From contig WELB01000021.1 of NCBI GenBank assembly GCA_009602725.1, forward strand, positions 947,079 through 1,011,078: a DNA stretch of 64,000 nucleotides, read 5' to 3'. The DNA is from Spirogloea muscicola. Lineage: Eukaryota > Streptophyta > Zygnematophyceae > Spirogloeales > Spirogloeaceae. The number at the start of each line of letters is the position of its first letter. The stretch's first letter is position 1. A program made the position numbers and the translations under genes. A model generated the notes under the pieces. It ran no database searches, was not told the origin of the DNA, and saw nothing but the letters and a program-made list of their open reading frames with translations. Shown in pieces: positions 9,738-20,760 of the stretch.

Positions 9738-9890
9738 TGTGTTGACGCAGTCAGCTGTCACCACATCGGCGATGATGCGGGGACCGCCGCCGGGCGGGAT
9801 GGTGACCAGGTCGGTGCGTCGGGTACGGAGCTGGCCGTCCGTACCCAGCTGGATGGGCGTGATTGAGGTATTTTCCACGGCCCCTTTGGA
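9738..9890 (-). mobile_element. RLE LINE fragment (endonuclease domain) in locus A
   Basis: On the minus strand it encodes ENTSITPIQLGTDG, RRTDLVTIPPGGG and IIADVVTADCV, matching the same part of copies at 2500-2640 and 54790-54920. It lacks both the 3' UTR and the upstream domains, so it is an internal fragment rather than an ordinary 5'-truncated insertion. It ends the similarity between NAC-like loci A and C. Confidence 0.7.
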
Positions 9891-10995
9891 AGAGCTGCTT
9901 CTTCATGTAAGAGTCCATATGGTGTCTGTTATGTGCTCTGCATAACAAAAATAACAACAAGCTGTAACAAACAATAGCAAGTGCCATCACTTAAAGCAAC
10001 CGAAGCACCCACATACTAGTAAGCTTGTCTTGCTGGCTTGTCTTGCTTGCTTGCTAAGCGGGCAGAGGTGTTACTTGCAGTAAGTCGATACCTACTCTAG
10101 TTGCATCTCAGAGGGGCTCACGTTGACTTGAACGGAGAGGGGACTGGTAGGCCCGCTCCAGGCCGTGACTTGAGGCCGGGCCCATAAACAGAAGAGTAGC
10201 CGCCATGGCAGCGAGCGCGGCGCCTCGCTGCGGACTTCGCGGCGGCAAGCCCAGAGCAGAGCAGAGCCCCAGGCCGTGCTTGGCCACGGCACGACGTAGG
10301 TCGCCATGTCGAGCGTCATCATCTTCGGCCGTTACTTCCCGCTCCAGCCTCGCCTCCACCAAGGCCGGCTAATTTTTGCAGCTTATTCACCTGCTCCCTC
10401 GCTTCCGCTCCACTTCCTTGCGCTTGCTCCTCACAAGCTCTAGGTCGCGGCTATCAATCCCACGCCCTCAATGTATCTTCCGCACTTGCGCCTGCGACTG
10501 CTCCTGCTCTGTTTTCGCAAGTGTGCCAGGCGAGCACCGATTGTGCCGTCGACTTCTGCCACAGAAAGGGCCGTGACCTGCCACACAACAGCACCAGATG
10601 TGTGGGGGCGCGCGTATTCGACTTCACATCCGCATGGCTTAAATGCTCGCTTCTGGTATGAGCCATGCCTTTGTCCTTGGCTTGCCGCTGGGGTTTTCCA
10701 GTGGGCAACTTCAAGATGGGTGCGGCATAATCTTGCAGGGAGGACATAAGACAGCTTCATTGTTGTACATTGAGAGCTCAATGCTGTACATGTGAGCCAA
10801 GGAGCTTTGGGCTCACAAGTGCGATGGTTCCCATGCGTGAGGCGCCCAGACGGGAACTTGTTTTCAGGCACCCTCTGGAGAGAGGTCCTCGTGGATTGGC
10901 TGCAGCAATGTACACAGCTGACCTGATCAGCTCTACCAGGTCACTGTGGCCCTGTGCGTTGCAGCCTCTGGCTTGCGCACCGGGGTTGCTCTTCC
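9891..10995. other. Mostly unassigned; short repeats and a small open frame
   Basis: 10020-10062 holds imperfect repeats of CTTGTCTTGCTGG/CTTGCTTG. On the plus strand, an ATG at 10205 in a strong context (GCCGCCATGG) opens a 55-codon Ala/Ser/Arg-rich frame that could be a transit-peptide exon, but no donor follows and the stop comes quickly. The segment 10735-10900 is related to 12070-12240. No family is recognised. Confidence 0.25.
10735..10900. repeat. Dispersed repeat, first copy (pair with 12070-12240)
   Basis: Shares the words GCTTTGGGCTCACAA, TGCGATGG/TGCAATGG and TGTGAGGTGCC/CGTGAGGCGCC with 12070-12240 in the same orientation, with clear divergence. It may be an old duplication of a host exon. 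Neither copy has a long conserved frame that I can name. Confidence 0.45.
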
Positions 10996-11150
10996 TCCCC
11001 TCAGCTCATCTGACTTCCTATTGCTGACACGGGGGTACTAAGAGCGCCCTTTTCGCTTAGCCTGTGGCTCCGCCAACATATTTATGTACCCTCTGTATGC
11101 ACCTGGTTTGCTTTCACAGCCACTCCTCTGATAACAGCACCGCATTCTGA
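10996..11150 (+). repeat. Dispersed repeat, first copy (pair with 56130-56280)
   Basis: CAGCTCATCTGACTTCCT, then CTGCTGACA-GGGGTACTAAG, AGCGCC and CCTGGCTGGCTT-like sequence match 56130-56280. The end resembles the SINE hairpin arm (TTTCACAGCCACTC). Probably another tail-bearing SINE type. Confidence 0.5.
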
Positions 11151-12069
11151 GTCGCAAAACACTGCCTAACCCTTGGACCTGAGGCATTCACAGCTGCTGT
11201 GCTGTGGCAGTGTGCCAGGATGCACATTATTTCAGCATGCCGAAACCACTCGCATTCTTGGCGAGCTTTGCCCTGTGAATGTACCTGTGTCATTGCTGCA
11301 GGATGGCCAGTCAACATACTGCAATACTGCTCCAGCATGTCCCATCTTCTCCATTGGCTGCAGCACAGGATGTTGATACAATGCAAGGATCACGCCAAAG
11401 TCAGACTTGCCAGCATTCTGTTGCCCCTCCGCTGCCGCAGCGATATAGTTCCTCCCTCTTGCGCCGAGAAACATGCAGAAGTGCTTGATAGCATCATCAA
11501 TACATGGAGAGGCCATATCATCAGCAATATCTATGTCCCTGTCTAGCATGCACCAGCTAGGTAACATCTGGATGCTCTCTTACAGCAGGTCCTCATGGGT
11601 CAAGCAGAAAGTGCTCAGCCTGCGCTGATCACGCCTTTTGGCTCAATACGAGTACGCGCTTCAGCTGCTGTACCTGCTAGGCAGGTGGTGGATGCTGTTG
11701 AGTGCATGGCGAGTGGGGAAGCTTGAGCTCTCCTCTGCAGGTTCTCAGCAGGTGGTGCGCGCCCACCCCCTGCTCTGCTTGTTGTGCATGGACACGCTCC
11801 CCTCTGCAAGGCCCAGAAGTGGTTCCTAGCAGGCACTGAGATGTGGTTGCAGTGCTGCGGCAAGGGGCCAGCCAAGATTGTAAGAGGTGGGCAAGAGCTG
11901 GGCTGCTTGGGAACCACTGACCTCCAGCTGATCACTATCGCCCATCGAACAAATTGACATGACAGCGTTTCCTGAGCATGACGGGCTGATGAAGCTGGCG
12001 AATCTGGCCTGATGTGCTGAAGCACATAGCAGTATGTCTCTTGGTATTGGAGCTGCTCAGCAAAGATTG
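11151..12069. other. No feature supported
   Basis: Moderate-GC sequence with only short open frames on both strands. I see no domain, tandem repeat or known repeat type here. Confidence 0.3.
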
Positions 12070-12720
12070 GTGCGGCGAAGACCTCAGGTATGAGCATGGA
12101 GAAACTCAGTGCTGTATGTCCAATGGGGCTTTGGGCTCACAAAGTGCAATGGCCCCATGTGTGAGGTGCCTAGACATGAACATGTTGCAGGCTCCTTCTG
12201 GGAGGAAGACCCTCTTGCTCGTCCTCATCTTCATCCATCAACTGCAGCGACTCACAGAGGTGACATTTCTCCACCTGTCATAGTGGCCTTCTGGCCTATT
12301 TCCACATGGCTTACTTTGACGGGCCTGGAGCCTTCATTGCTGCTAACTTGATGGAGCGCTCTGGGATGCTTTTACTGAGGCTGCCAATGCCAAATGCTGA
12401 TCTGCTACACAGGAAGCCAACATGAAGGGCCGCTGCAACAGTGACACCCCGGCCGCTGGGCGCTGCAAAGATGATGTTCTCAGACAAGGTTGATGGACAC
12501 AAGAATGGGCACTAGCAGCAGCGTTTGCAAGCAGCCTCCTATGCATGAGGGAGATTGCATGTATGCATACACATGCACAGAGCACAAAGCAGACCGTGGG
12601 GCATTGCATAAGCAGCGGCTACTAATAATGTGCAGCTGCAGCAGATAAACCACAGCCGCTGGGCGATCTGGCCACCTGGCCAGAGAAGTCAAGGTACACA
12701 GTATGCGATGTAAGTGAAGT
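12070..12720. repeat. Local duplications and fragment related to 52.2 kb
   Basis: Three relationships overlap here. 12070-12240 repeats 10735-10900. 12445-12505 and 12650-12710 are diverged copies of each other (both start GCCGCTGGGCG). 12440-12560 on the plus strand also matches 52270-52380 on the minus strand (GGCGCTGC, TTCTCAGACAAG-TTGATG). That is consistent with an old gene family, here in very short frames only. Confidence 0.4.
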
Positions 12721-13279
12721 ATGCATGTCAACGTGATAGACAAGGACAAGTTGACTTTCTCAGGCTGTCCCAGAAAAGGTGTCAGCCGTGTGCTGCAGGG
12801 TGCAATGGCTGCTTCCACCTACCCTGCAGGCAGGAGCTGCAGTACCTGACAATCAAGGATTCCAGTGAGGTAGCGTGCATGGATCTGGCAGTGACAGTGT
12901 TACAAACGGCACTTTTAAGGATGAGGGGGGTAAGCGCGGACGGTGAGCTGGCGCAAGGTCCGGGCCATGTCATAAGCTTCACTGATAGTAGCGACAACGA
13001 CATGGACAAGGCACAAGTAAGTGCGCACGGGCAAGAATGGTAATGATGGCATGGCGACTATCAACAACAGCCACGTGGGCAGCAGCTTCAAGTGGTGGCA
13101 TCATGTGGGCACTGGCCTGCACTTTCGAATGCCTTCTAGGCACTGCGCGTCTACCTGCCTGCACTGAGCTTCACTACATGGATGCAATGTGAAAGCCCCA
13201 TTCTGGCAACCGCACGGCAATACTCCTGTTTGATTGCCATGTTTCCTCACGCGAGCAGACACCTCGCGCTAAGTACCCC

Positions 13280-13594
13280 TTGCATAACATCTTACTACCA
13301 TCAACAAGCATAGTTTGGCCCTTTCAAGATTGGAGAATCTCTGTACAGCAGCCCTGGGTCGTAGAAATGGCGAGAGCGGGCTTGCCACGGGCTTGCGATG
13401 GTGCCTTGCAAATACTTTGTAACCCTAGGAGCATGCAAAGACATTTTGAAATTTGCAGGTTTGCTCCCTCAATTATTCGCACCAAGGTTGGATGCGTGAC
13501 GAATGACGATGAATTTGGAAGCAGAATAGCAGGCCTATGGCTGGAGACATTTGGAGCCGTGCCGCATTCACTTGAGTACTTGCCATATTCGTAG
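13280..13594 (+). CDS. Exon-like open frame, unknown
   Basis: An uninterrupted frame of about 100 codons without an obvious start codon at its head, encoding a mixed-composition peptide with a Cys/His-containing patch (LCNPRSMQRHFEIC). The spacing does not fit a standard C2H2 finger. It stops shortly before an A-rich stretch. It could be a terminal exon or chance. No neighbour supports a role, and I do not recognise the family. Confidence 0.2.
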   Translation: MHNILLPSTSIVWPFQDWRISVQQPWVVEMARAGLPRACDGALQILCNPRSMQRHFEICRFAPSIIRTKVGCVTNDDEFGSRIAGLWLETFGAVPHSLEYLPYS

Positions 13595-13885
13595 TGCAAC
13601 AAAAAAATCAAATGGCTGTGCAATATGAGCGTGTGTGCACGGCTTCTTCTGTGCCCATTAGCAAGGCTGCGGACAGGCTATTCAGAGACGTGAATCTCAA
13701 TCTCGAGAAAGTGAACAGGCACAAAAGCTCGGTAGCTAAAACAAACTAATTTTTGCTTACTCAGACTTGCCTTCTTACAGAGACTGTCTTCTACACTGCA
13801 GCAGGCTTGGAGAGCCTCTTAAGATTGGGCATGGGACAAGCCGTATGACATCGCAGGTCTAAAGCTCAGCAGGGGTAGGGTTGCT

Positions 13886-14185
13886 GTGACATTGGAGAAT
13901 CAGGAAAAGTTGGGCATGTTCATCAGTTTGCAAGCCTTGGCAGGGCCATGTCACAGCTGCGCTCGTTCAAGACCACCAAGTCATGGCAGCATTGTGAACA
14001 GCACGCTGGAGTGGCGGAGCCATGCTGATAAGGCTGGTCCTCGAAAGCTCACTCCATGGCGCCATGATCTGCAAGTGCTGTGTCCAGAAAAGTCAGCCTG
14101 CGGCCTGACTCAAATCCAGTACAGGCACACTGACTCGTCTGCAATGGTGGATCCAGGGCTAGTGATTGGCAGCCTCGGCCCGTGA
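13886..14185 (+). CDS. Exon-like open frame, unknown
   Basis: An open frame of 100 codons (first ATG near 13916) of balanced composition, with three cysteines and no repeats. No signal peptide or membrane segment is visible. It lies upstream of the poly-serine exon at 14583-14784 on the same strand and could be part of the same gene, but I found no convincing splice join. Confidence 0.2.
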   Translation: MTLENQEKLGMFISLQALAGPCHSCARSRPPSHGSIVNSTLEWRSHADKAGPRKLTPWRHDLQVLCPEKSACGLTQIQYRHTDSSAMVDPGLVIGSLGP

Positions 14186-14582
14186 AGCGGTGCACCGAGA
14201 CTGAAGTAAGGGGGTTCACAAGAGCTGCCAGCAAATCTTCCGTGCTCCCCATATAGTGTGGCGTTAACTGCGGAAAATGTACTGGCAGACACAGAGGAGG
14301 CAGAGCATGCAGGGGGCAGACTTTGGAAATGTTTTCGGTCAGAAGGGTACTGCAGCTGATGCCTACTTGTTAGCATGCAAGATGCGTGCAAGCAATCGCT
14401 GGCACAGCATGTGCCAACGTCATGGCCAGGACGATGACGATGTAGACATGGCTCAGGGGTGGTGGGAGGTGACCAACAAGGCATTGCCTTGTGGCCATGC
14501 TTGTAATACACAAGCAGTACATCACAAACTTGACAGGCTTTGTCCCTACCAACTCCTTCTTTGAATGCATCACAACAGGTAC

Positions 14583-14784
14583 TGGACTGGTGGTGAATTT
14601 GCCAGCTCTCCACCTGCTACAATCAAGCAGCAGCAGCAGCAGCAGCAGCAGCGGGTGGCTACTTGATGTGATCAATGCTATCCTAGACTCAGACTCATCA
14701 GAGTGGAGTGAGGAGGAAGCTGGCTTGCCATTTTTAAAGGAATGGCATGCAGCAAAGCAGATATCTGGGGCACATACTGTCAGG
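14583..14784 (+). CDS. Candidate exon with poly-serine tract, unknown gene
   Basis: The acceptor-like CATCACAACAG is followed by an open frame to ACTGTCAG with a strong donor GTGAGT at 14785. The frame encodes LPALHLLQ, a run of about ten serines from an AGC-type trinucleotide repeat (14626-14651), then the acidic stretch ILDSDSSEWSEEEAG. Low-complexity serine followed by an acidic segment is common in disordered regulatory regions. Gene identity is unknown. The trinucleotide tract may vary in length. Confidence 0.35.
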
Positions 14785-14799
14785 TGAGTTTCCAAGTGA

Positions 14800-15585
14800 A
14801 AGTGCTGCCAGGAAGAATTAAACATGGCTTGTAGATCTATGGCTCCGCAGACTTGCAGCACTGACGGCGTGTGGAGAGGCTTCATCGAGCAACAATGAGG
14901 TCGTGGATTGTCAACCCCACTCTGCAAGCCGCCCCCTTGATGAAGCGTAGATAAAGGGCCACATCTGCTGCAAATATCTGGCGGCTCTGAAGGTCCTCGT
15001 TCTCAGCCTGGCAAGGCTGCCGTGTTCTTGCTTGAAAGGCCCTGGCTGGCCGGGCACTGTGCAATCTCTTCTGCTCCAGTGCCTGTCTCCAATCTCCAAA
15101 GCTGCCATCCTTGCACTGCTGCACCTGCGTGACCATCTCATCATGCTGCAATTGCGTCCTTCTTAAGCTGATGGACAGCGCCTTCGGCTGGGCTGTAGCC
15201 CATCTGACTTATACAACAATTCCCTATGCTGAATAAGGAGCCTCTGCATCCGCAATCTGGCAACAGCTATCCTCGTGAATCATTGTCGTCTGCTGGTACT
15301 TCCAGAAGTCCAGTATGTAGATTAAGCACTCATACTGTTAACCACGTCCTCATCTATATGACGCATGAAATTAGCAGGAGGATGCTTAGCATCCTTGTCA
15401 ACACTCTGCTGGGTCATCTTGTCACAATTGTTCCCACTCTCCCAACATTGGTTGGAAGGTCGTCCAGATCCCGTCATTCATCTCTTCGCCTCCTCCTCCC
15501 CCACCTCCTCGCCTCCTCCCTGCCCGCCCCCTCCTCGCCGCATCAATCTCTTGCCTTCCAGCAGGACCAACCACCTGTAAATCCA
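14800..15585. other. No feature supported
   Basis: Mixed sequence. 15470-15545 is a CTCCTC-rich pyrimidine tract. Open frames are short, and no known repeat from the rest of the window is present. Confidence 0.3.
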
Positions 15586-16781
15586 TCATGAATCTTCAGC
15601 TGGTTGCAGAGCTGTGTGCAAGATTTTGCATGAGCCCTTGAACAACAGGACCCTAACTGGATTATTTGTCTCATTGCAGAACTTAAACCCACCATCTTGG
15701 CAGATGAGGGACAATCTTACCTCCCCAGCATCATGTTCCTGATGATGCTGCATCTCCTGGAACACCTTGCAGAGTGCTACAGTGAGCTGCACAGCCAAAT
15801 TGGTATACATTGTTGAGAGGGTCAGCCTAGCTTGGTGACCAGCATGCATCACAAGATAGAAGATGCTGCAAGATGCTGGGCACCACAGAGCAATACATAT
15901 GATACACTAGTATCTGAGGTGCTGGCTTGAAAAAGCCATGACCACGCACAGTGATGTATTTGTAGTCGATTTCTTGCATAGAACTCAGGGACTCATCTAA
16001 TGGGCACTCATAGCAGTGAAGACCTACATCAGGTGCATGATGCCCTTCAATCCCAGGCCTCCACACGATGTACTGCACCATCATCCACTCTGTTTCGATG
16101 GCACCTTGCCATCCATGAAAGTATCGATAGTTGATCCTCCTTCCAATGAGTTCATTCTCGTCGTTGACAATGTCCTGCATATTATTATCAAATCTCCATC
16201 TGCCAATATTACCCCCAAAAGGACCCCGTGGGCCAACCCTCCTGTCAATGTTGTTGCCTCCTGGTGTTATCCTCAAGGGGCTGAAGACATGCCAGGGAGG
16301 GTCCCTGTTGTGTGGAGGACCTGTTTTTCAAATAAGGTAGCTATGTCCTTGTCAGTCACGAGACTTGCCATCAAATGTGTGCAATCAAGGGGCCACAAGC
16401 AAAAACCATCTAGCAGGCTTCCTGGCCACACATGCATGTTGAGCACATGCACTTTGTGGGATCAAAGATCTCTGCCAGTCTCTTTGGAGTGAGCCAGCAC
16501 TGCACAGTGAATGAAAGCAACAGGTTGCACACAACTGGCTGCTTAAGTCCTGTTCAATTTCAACAATCAATGCAGACACCCTGAAGAAACGCATGCAGAA
16601 TATAAAGTTGCGCGACACCGACAATGTCCCCAAGATTCGCAGGCTCCCGGGCCTGCACATCAACCTCAGGTACCAACCTAGTCTCCTCCTCAGTTAGCTG
16701 CTCACGGTTGTCATTCCTTCTTCTCAAGAGATAGATAGCCTCGACATCTGTCAGTTCAAACCGTAAATTATGGGCCATCAA
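15586..16781 (-). CDS. NAC-like locus F (three exons visible)
   Basis: On the minus strand, exon 1 (to about 16628) encodes NLRFELTDVEAIYLL (subdomain A, compare FRFHPTDEEL) and LVPEVDVQAREPANL (subdomain B). Exon 2 starts after TTGAAAAACAG at 16320 and encodes PPWHVFSPLR (compare EWYFFSPR), GRWRFDNN (compare GYWKATG) and TEWMMVQYIVW (compare WVMHEYRL). Exon 3 (about 15846-15730) encodes AVQLTVALCKVF and ends at a strong GTAAGA donor. With exon 2 read in phase 1, as in locus E, the join falls at GGGG (16628), but the next bases are AC where E has GT. Either another donor is used or the gene is dead. Frames inside exons 1 and 2 are open. The likely role is a plant-type transcription factor, but a divergent one. 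Confidence 0.6.
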
Positions 16782-16789
16782 GTAAGTGC

Positions 16790-17229
16790 CGCTCTGTCTC
16801 TATCTGCAACAAGCGATCCAACAGCACGGCTGTGATCAAAACTTTGACAGGCCTAGTCAGCCACTACCTACACTGTGTCAAGCTACTCACATTCAATGGG
16901 TGGCCAGAGGTGGGACGAAAGAGGTGGGCAGACCCATGCTTGTCAAGTAGGAGAGGGCTACCAACTGAGGTAGCCCTACCTCATTGAGGCGGCTGCTTTT
17001 ACCTGGACAAGTCGTATATGGCGTTCAGCTGCCTGAGAAAGGCGGCTTGGCCAAGGCCAAGTAAGTTCCTCATCTGACCTCGGGAATTTGAGCAAACAAG
17101 AAAAAGAGTGCAAATGGTCGCCTGCAAAGTGGTGAACTACGAATTTGTCAAGCACGTGAATCTAGAGCCTCGCCAACAGTGACATGCATGAGAGCAATTA
17201 GTCAAAGGCCAAAACTTGGTGCTAAAACG
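16790..17229. other. Upstream side of locus F, no feature supported
   Basis: This would hold the promoter or earlier exons of the minus-strand locus F. An acceptor-like TTGTTGCAG at about 16806 (minus strand) precedes exon 1. Nothing else is recognisable. Confidence 0.25.
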
Positions 17230-17889
17230 CCAATGGCAGCTCAAGGGGCCTTCTTGACAACAGGACCCGGCCAGAGCGCATCGCCTTCCACGCACAGAGG
17301 TCTCACCAGCGCAAGATGGCTGCACGCGGTGCCTGCCTCGCAGTGATGGACGAATGGAGTGTGTGCTGAGTGAGGGACGGGGGAGGCGAACCCGCGCGCC
17401 CGCCAGCCGCAGCGAGCATCGGCGCCTGCGCCCACGGGCGCTAGCAAGAGCTGCCGGACGTCGGTACACGGGAACGCAGCCTGGGTGAGGGGAGGGGCGT
17501 GTGGGAGAGGCGAGGGGAGTGGTCTTGGCAATGGGCTGGCACTCAAGGCTTCCCTTCTTTCCGGGCTGGCCATCCACAGCCCCCGCCCCCATCGGGAGAG
17601 CTCACCATCCCGGTCACATGGCCCTTGTCTCGGCGAGCGGCGGCTGGCTGCCGCTGGCTCAGGAAGCTGGCGGGTGCGCGCCGCCCATGTCAGGAGCCGC
17701 CACGTGGCGCACGAACCTCCAGGCGTCGAGTTGGGACTTGCAAATTCTTAATTCTCCTTTTATGACCGCAGTGTGGACTGCTGCCTAGATGCTGTATCGC
17801 CGCGGACCGAGAAGAAGAAGCTCACCCAAAGGTAAGCATTCTAGCTCCCTCGGACTGGTGTCCCAGGACAGACTGGCGCTGTGACCAGC
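17230..17889 (+). other. GC-rich block with SINE-type hairpin tail
   Basis: 17240-17540 is GC-rich with no conserved frame. 17545-17615 carries TTCCGGGCTGGCC-ATC-CACAGCCCC and GGGAGAGCTCACC, a plus-strand SINE hairpin and tail. The rest (17640-17780) is GC-rich, with a short A/T-rich end. Confidence 0.45.
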
Positions 17890-18315
17890 CGGCTAACGAA
17901 AGAAGTGGCTCTCCCGATGGGGGCAAGGGCTGTGAGAAGCCAGCCCTAAAAGAATTGACAAGGTTCGAAGGGGCCATTCTACGAGCTATGCAGCGACTGT
18001 GGGGCCTGAAAAGGCTATGGCAGAAGGGGGGAGGATGGATCACTCAGTAGTTACGAGTAAGGAGCCTCACATCCGACAGACTAGCTGCCGGAAATCTATC
18101 CCCTTGACGAAAGAGCTCGATGAAGCTTTCAACTAAGGGCAACGGTTGTGAGAGGCCAGCCCAAAAGAATGGACAAGGTCTGAAACGGCCGGATGGCGCA
18201 AAACACAGGATATCAATCTCTAAGACGTCAGCAAGTGAGCTCTCAGGAACCTCTAGTCAGTAAGTGCAAGCCGGAATAACTCAAGAGATGATCAGAGCCC
18301 AAAGTTGGGCTCCAC
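17890..18315 (-). mobile_element. Two SINE-like units
   Basis: Unit 1 (17890-18125) has the tail AAGAAGTGGCTCTCCCGATG, hairpin GGGCTG-TGAGAAGC-CAGCCC, GGTTCGAAGGGGCC, ATGGATCACTCAGTAGTTAC and the end CTTGACGAAAG. Unit 2 (18126-18315) repeats the plan with a diverged body. The GGTTCGA word resembles a pol III B box, but I cannot align a matching A box, so tRNA ancestry is unproven. Confidence 0.65.
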
Positions 18316-18570
18316 CGGAGGGGAGGGCTCGCCCATAGAAAAGAGGGGCTAGCAAAGCTAGCCCAGGAAAGAATAGACATTGTCCGCAGGCCTCAAAAGG
18401 CCACAAAATAGTGCCAGGAAAGACAAACTACACACGAAGACACGAAATGATGCAGATGGATGCTCAGTAACCTCGAGTGAGCATAAGCAAATCAAAATAA
18501 TTCGAAGCAGGAAAAGCGGCACTCTGCCGAGACCTTGAGGCAGCAGCCATAGCGCGGCCACCAGAGAGCC
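18316..18570 (-). mobile_element. RLE LINE 3'-end fragment
   Basis: The tail GCTCGCCCATAGAAAAGAGG, a hairpin (GGGGCTAGC/GCTAGCCC, with a compensated base pair), the 3' UTR and the last codons of the LINE protein (the GCCGAGACC-TTGAGGCAGCAG side). It nearly matches 44620-44850. The hairpin change G-C to A-T on both arms keeps pairing, which supports a structural role. Confidence 0.7.
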
Positions 18571-18574
18571 CAAC

Positions 18575-18765
18575 TCAACTCTATCCTCAATGGGCGAGCC
18601 CTTCTTCTGCCACAGCGAGGCTGCTGGGTTGGCCAGGTAAGCAAAGTAAGGAAGTGCTGACCTAACAAGCGACGGAAAATTTTGTTCATTCGTTTTTTGG
18701 GCTGGCTTTTTGGGCCAGCCCCTATCCTCACTGGGCGAGCCCTTCTTTCAAGAGCGCTGCCATGT
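18575..18765 (+). mobile_element. Two plus-strand LINE/SINE tails
   Basis: CTCTATCCTCAATGGGCGAG-CCCTTCTT near 18579-18607, and a second copy with hairpin GGGCTGGC-TTTTTGG-GCCAGCCC and tail CCTATCCTCACTGGGCGA near 18698-18750. Both face away from the minus-strand LINE end at 18570. Confidence 0.6.
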
Positions 18766-20380
18766 CACAGGGCTTCGACTGCCTCACAACGTCGATAAGC
18801 CAGACTAATGTGACGTCTTATGGTCCAGAGAGCGGGAAGTCAAAGCAAGATAAGTGCGAAGCAAGGCATTTAGCTTGCTCAGCTCAAGTACTGGACATGG
18901 CCAGCAATATTGACCAGAGGTGAAAATGTCACTCCACTACTGGTCTGTTTTGCAGACAAGAGTACCTGCAAACAAAGCCTTGCTGCACGGAAGTGCGCCA
19001 CCACAGGGCACCAGCTTCAACACAATTAAAATGTGTATTGGGGTTGCAATGGCTTCATAGCTTGTGTTGCACGGTGGCTACAACAGTACCTCACCTCATC
19101 GGTGTATGTGTTGAAGTGCTTGGGCTGAGGTTGACGCAGCCAGAAGTTGCAAACTCAGGCCTCTACTCCAATAAGGAAGAATCATCTTGGCTTTTCCTTT
19201 CCCTGAAGTCACATCCATAGGAAGTATACATTGGCTTTCTTGTGTTTGCTTTCTGAAGGGGAAGCATTGGAAACATGACCGACATGTGCTGCTATATTAG
19301 TACCCTTCTTCTTTTCAGCAGAGGTAACACATGCTTCAATGTGCCAGACTCTCTCCAACCAGGCCTGTGCCATGTATATTCTGCAGGATTCTTGAATCAA
19401 AGCCTAACGGCACTAGTCATCAATTCCAAACAGTATCAACTTTCAGCCTGGTTACTATGCTCAAAGCTGAGACGAAAGTGACGCATCTGGGATCTTCTTT
19501 TTAGCTGTCAAAGTGATGCGCAGGGAGTATTTGTAATACTGACTATGGTGTCTTTTGTTGCAGTTTCGATTCGAATAGGATTAGACCACATCATGTTGGC
19601 TATAGCCAAGCTACACACCATAGCTTAGCAGGATAAACTGAGAACCTTATCCGAGAGGACATTTGTTGGCTATGCTGCTGTTTTATTGCTGACCACAACC
19701 ACAACACCAGTCGAGTTGTTGATGATTGCCAGTTGTGTGGCCCGCTCATTGGGAGGTTGGCACGGTTGACTATTATCAGCCAGAGCTGTTGAGATGACTC
19801 AGCAATCGATGTGATTGTGGGGTCGGTACTTATACTGTGACAACAATATCAGCACCAGATTTGTCTGCCGACTTACTTGATTTTCATCTCAGACACGCTA
19901 ACACAATTAGGGCTTAAAGTAGACGCCTGGATGCAGTTAGTTAGTCAACATGCGCTGACACTTAACAGGTGCACTTGCATCAGCGTCCTTCTTGGACACT
20001 CGCTGAGGCTCGTCATTGTACTTCCGGACCCTGGGCTTGCAGGTAACCTAGAAGTAACCGATCAGCTTTGGCAATGACGCAGCTTCCACACGCTTTGTAG
20101 TTCTGCGAGAATGAGACCTGTAATCAAGCGCCTTTGAGACATGACAAGTAGCAAACTTTGTGACGACGTGTTGCCAACCTGAGCGGGTAAAAGGACCGGA
20201 CTGAAATCCTCATCTGCATGTAAATCTACATTGGAGAAGTGTTGTAGCAACCATCTCAGACATCCGCTGTCCTCTTCCCTAGCCGGTTTTCTGATAATGT
20301 AAGACCAGTCCCTGGTACAAACAGTCACTTCAGAGCGTCCTGTTTGGGATTCGGACATAGAAAATGAGAAGCAGACCCTC
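18766..20380. other. Low-copy DNA, no feature supported
   Basis: AT-richer sequence with open frames of 60-75 codons only. 19900-20080 (plus) could be an exon (ends at a TGA near 20077) but has no recognisable motif. No repeat from the islands is present. Confidence 0.3.
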
Positions 20381-20760
20381 CTACTCAGTGAAGCGGCAGC
20401 AGCCCAGGAAAGAACGGATGCAGGAAGCCCAGCCAAAAAAGCTGGGAAGCTGGAAACGAGGCAACTCGACAAGACCCAAGAGTAGCAGCCAAAGCGCGGC
20501 GTGCCCGCAAGTGCACTGCAGGAAGAAGGGCTCGCTCATAGAGGATAGGGGCTGGAAAAGCCAGCCCAAAAAAGAATGAACTGCGGGAGCCTGGCAGGAG
20601 GACCAGTCGGGCGGGAGGACCAGCTAACGGGAAGCCATCTGGGGGCGTATTGATGGCAAATGTGGAAGACTCTGGAAGCTTACGGGGGAGCGTCGGCCCA
20701 CCTAGCTGGAGGAGCTGAGCTCCTCCAGGGCCCCACGGCCCTGACGAGCCCGGGCCCTTA
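20381..20760 (-). mobile_element. Diverged SINE-like tail region
   Basis: 20515-20580 contains GGGCTCGCTCATAGAGGATA, GGGGCTGG-AAAA-GCCAGCCC and AAAAAAGAATG, a minus-strand hairpin and tail. The neighbouring AGCAGCCAAAGCGCGGC resembles the LINE C-terminal codons. Ends are approximate. Confidence 0.5.

Noticed and set aside
10205-10375. Ala/Ser/Arg-rich 55-codon frame with a strong start context as a plastid transit peptide gene
   Set aside because: The frame stops at once with no donor site or following exon, so it is only noted, not called.
13330-13480. Cys/His patch as a C2H2 zinc finger
   Set aside because: The spacing between the cysteines and histidine does not match a finger, and there is no second pair.
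14626-14651. AGC trinucleotide tract as an independent microsatellite feature of interest
   Set aside because: It lies in frame inside a candidate exon as a serine run and is short, so it is reported only with that exon.
17950-17985. GGTTCGA words in the SINE bodies as tRNA genes or clear tRNA-derived promoters
   Set aside because: The word resembles a pol III B box, but the last positions do not fit and no A box or cloverleaf can be aligned, so no tRNA gene or tRNA ancestry is claimed.
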